This document shows, piece after piece, positions 63,988 to 64,000 of a stretch of 64,000 nt of DNA. Position numbers and translations under genes: made by a program. The notes beneath the pieces are model-generated. The model was not told the DNA's origin. It was given only the letters and a program-made list of their open reading frames with translations, and made no database searches. Every line of letters starts with the position of its first letter. Within the stretch, counting starts at the first letter, position 1. Location of the stretch: positions 1-64,000 of the forward strand of contig NZ_AUCG01000005.1 in NCBI RefSeq assembly GCF_000429645.1, read 5' to 3'. Origin of the DNA: Niveispirillum irakense DSM 11586. Lineage in GTDB: Bacteria; Pseudomonadota; Alphaproteobacteria; Azospirillales; Azospirillaceae.

Positions 63988-64000
63988 CAGGCGCTCCCCT
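63986..64000 (-). CDS. 3' tip of a further T6SS gene (probably tssK)
   Basis: On the minus strand the last bases read AGCGCC-TGA overlapping tssL's ATG by two bases. By analogy with other imp loci the gene upstream would be tssK/impJ. Only the last few codons fall in the window, so the identity is positional inference. Confidence 0.25.

Overview
The window looks like a GC-rich alphaproteobacterial chromosome, probably Rhodospirillales/Azospirillaceae-like. This is inferred from the ribE-ribBA-ribH-nusB-thiL gene order, the leucine-catabolic (liu-type) operon, the HWE histidine kinase and an Agrobacterium/Rhizobium-type 'imp' type VI secretion locus. The species cannot be fixed from sequence reading alone.

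Positions 1-4166 hold the 3' end of an MBG-repeat adhesin overlapped by a CHAT-domain lipoprotein. Positions 4183-21545 are the most distinctive part: a two-branch ribosomal peptide (RiPP) locus. Branch 1 has an NHLP-type precursor (7229-7561), a divergent operon of a double-GNAT acyltransferase plus an intact and a degenerate HD-domain protein, and a split NHLM exporter (cyclic-nucleotide-binding protein, ABC, C39-peptidase ABC, HlyD). An AraC-type regulator is divergent from the exporter. Branch 2 has a Nif11-type precursor (16900-17193), a second double-GNAT homologous to the first, a giant single-chain C39-ABC-ABC exporter with one intact and one degenerate predicted ATP site, and a 54-residue HlyD N-terminus. 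The recurring double GNATs and the lysines in both predicted cores suggest acylated (selidamide-like) peptides. That is a hypothesis.

Positions 21550-23857 encode an HWE kinase with two receiver domains and a single-domain response regulator. Positions 24042-30517 are leucine/isovalerate degradation genes (methylcrotonyl-CoA carboxylase subunits, methylglutaconyl-CoA hydratase, isovaleryl-CoA dehydrogenase) with a divergent TetR regulator. Positions 30585-34392 carry thiL, nusB, ribH, ribBA and ribE without ribD. Positions 34556-37815 are a divergent polysaccharide-degradation pair (clan GH-A hydrolase and PL22-like lyase). Positions 37953-38904 are rpsI/rplM. A small lipoprotein, a PaaI-type thioesterase, an O-acetylhomoserine sulfhydrylase-like enzyme, an MFS transporter and CutA follow.

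A tRNA-Pro(GGG) at 43291 is followed by a decayed IS3-family transposase and then a T6SS cluster (43950 to window end), all on the minus strand: tssL, tssM, tagF-pppA fusion, ppkA/tagE, tssA, tssB, two tssC paralogues, tagJ, tssE, tssF, tssG, clpV and hcp. The cluster continues past the right edge.
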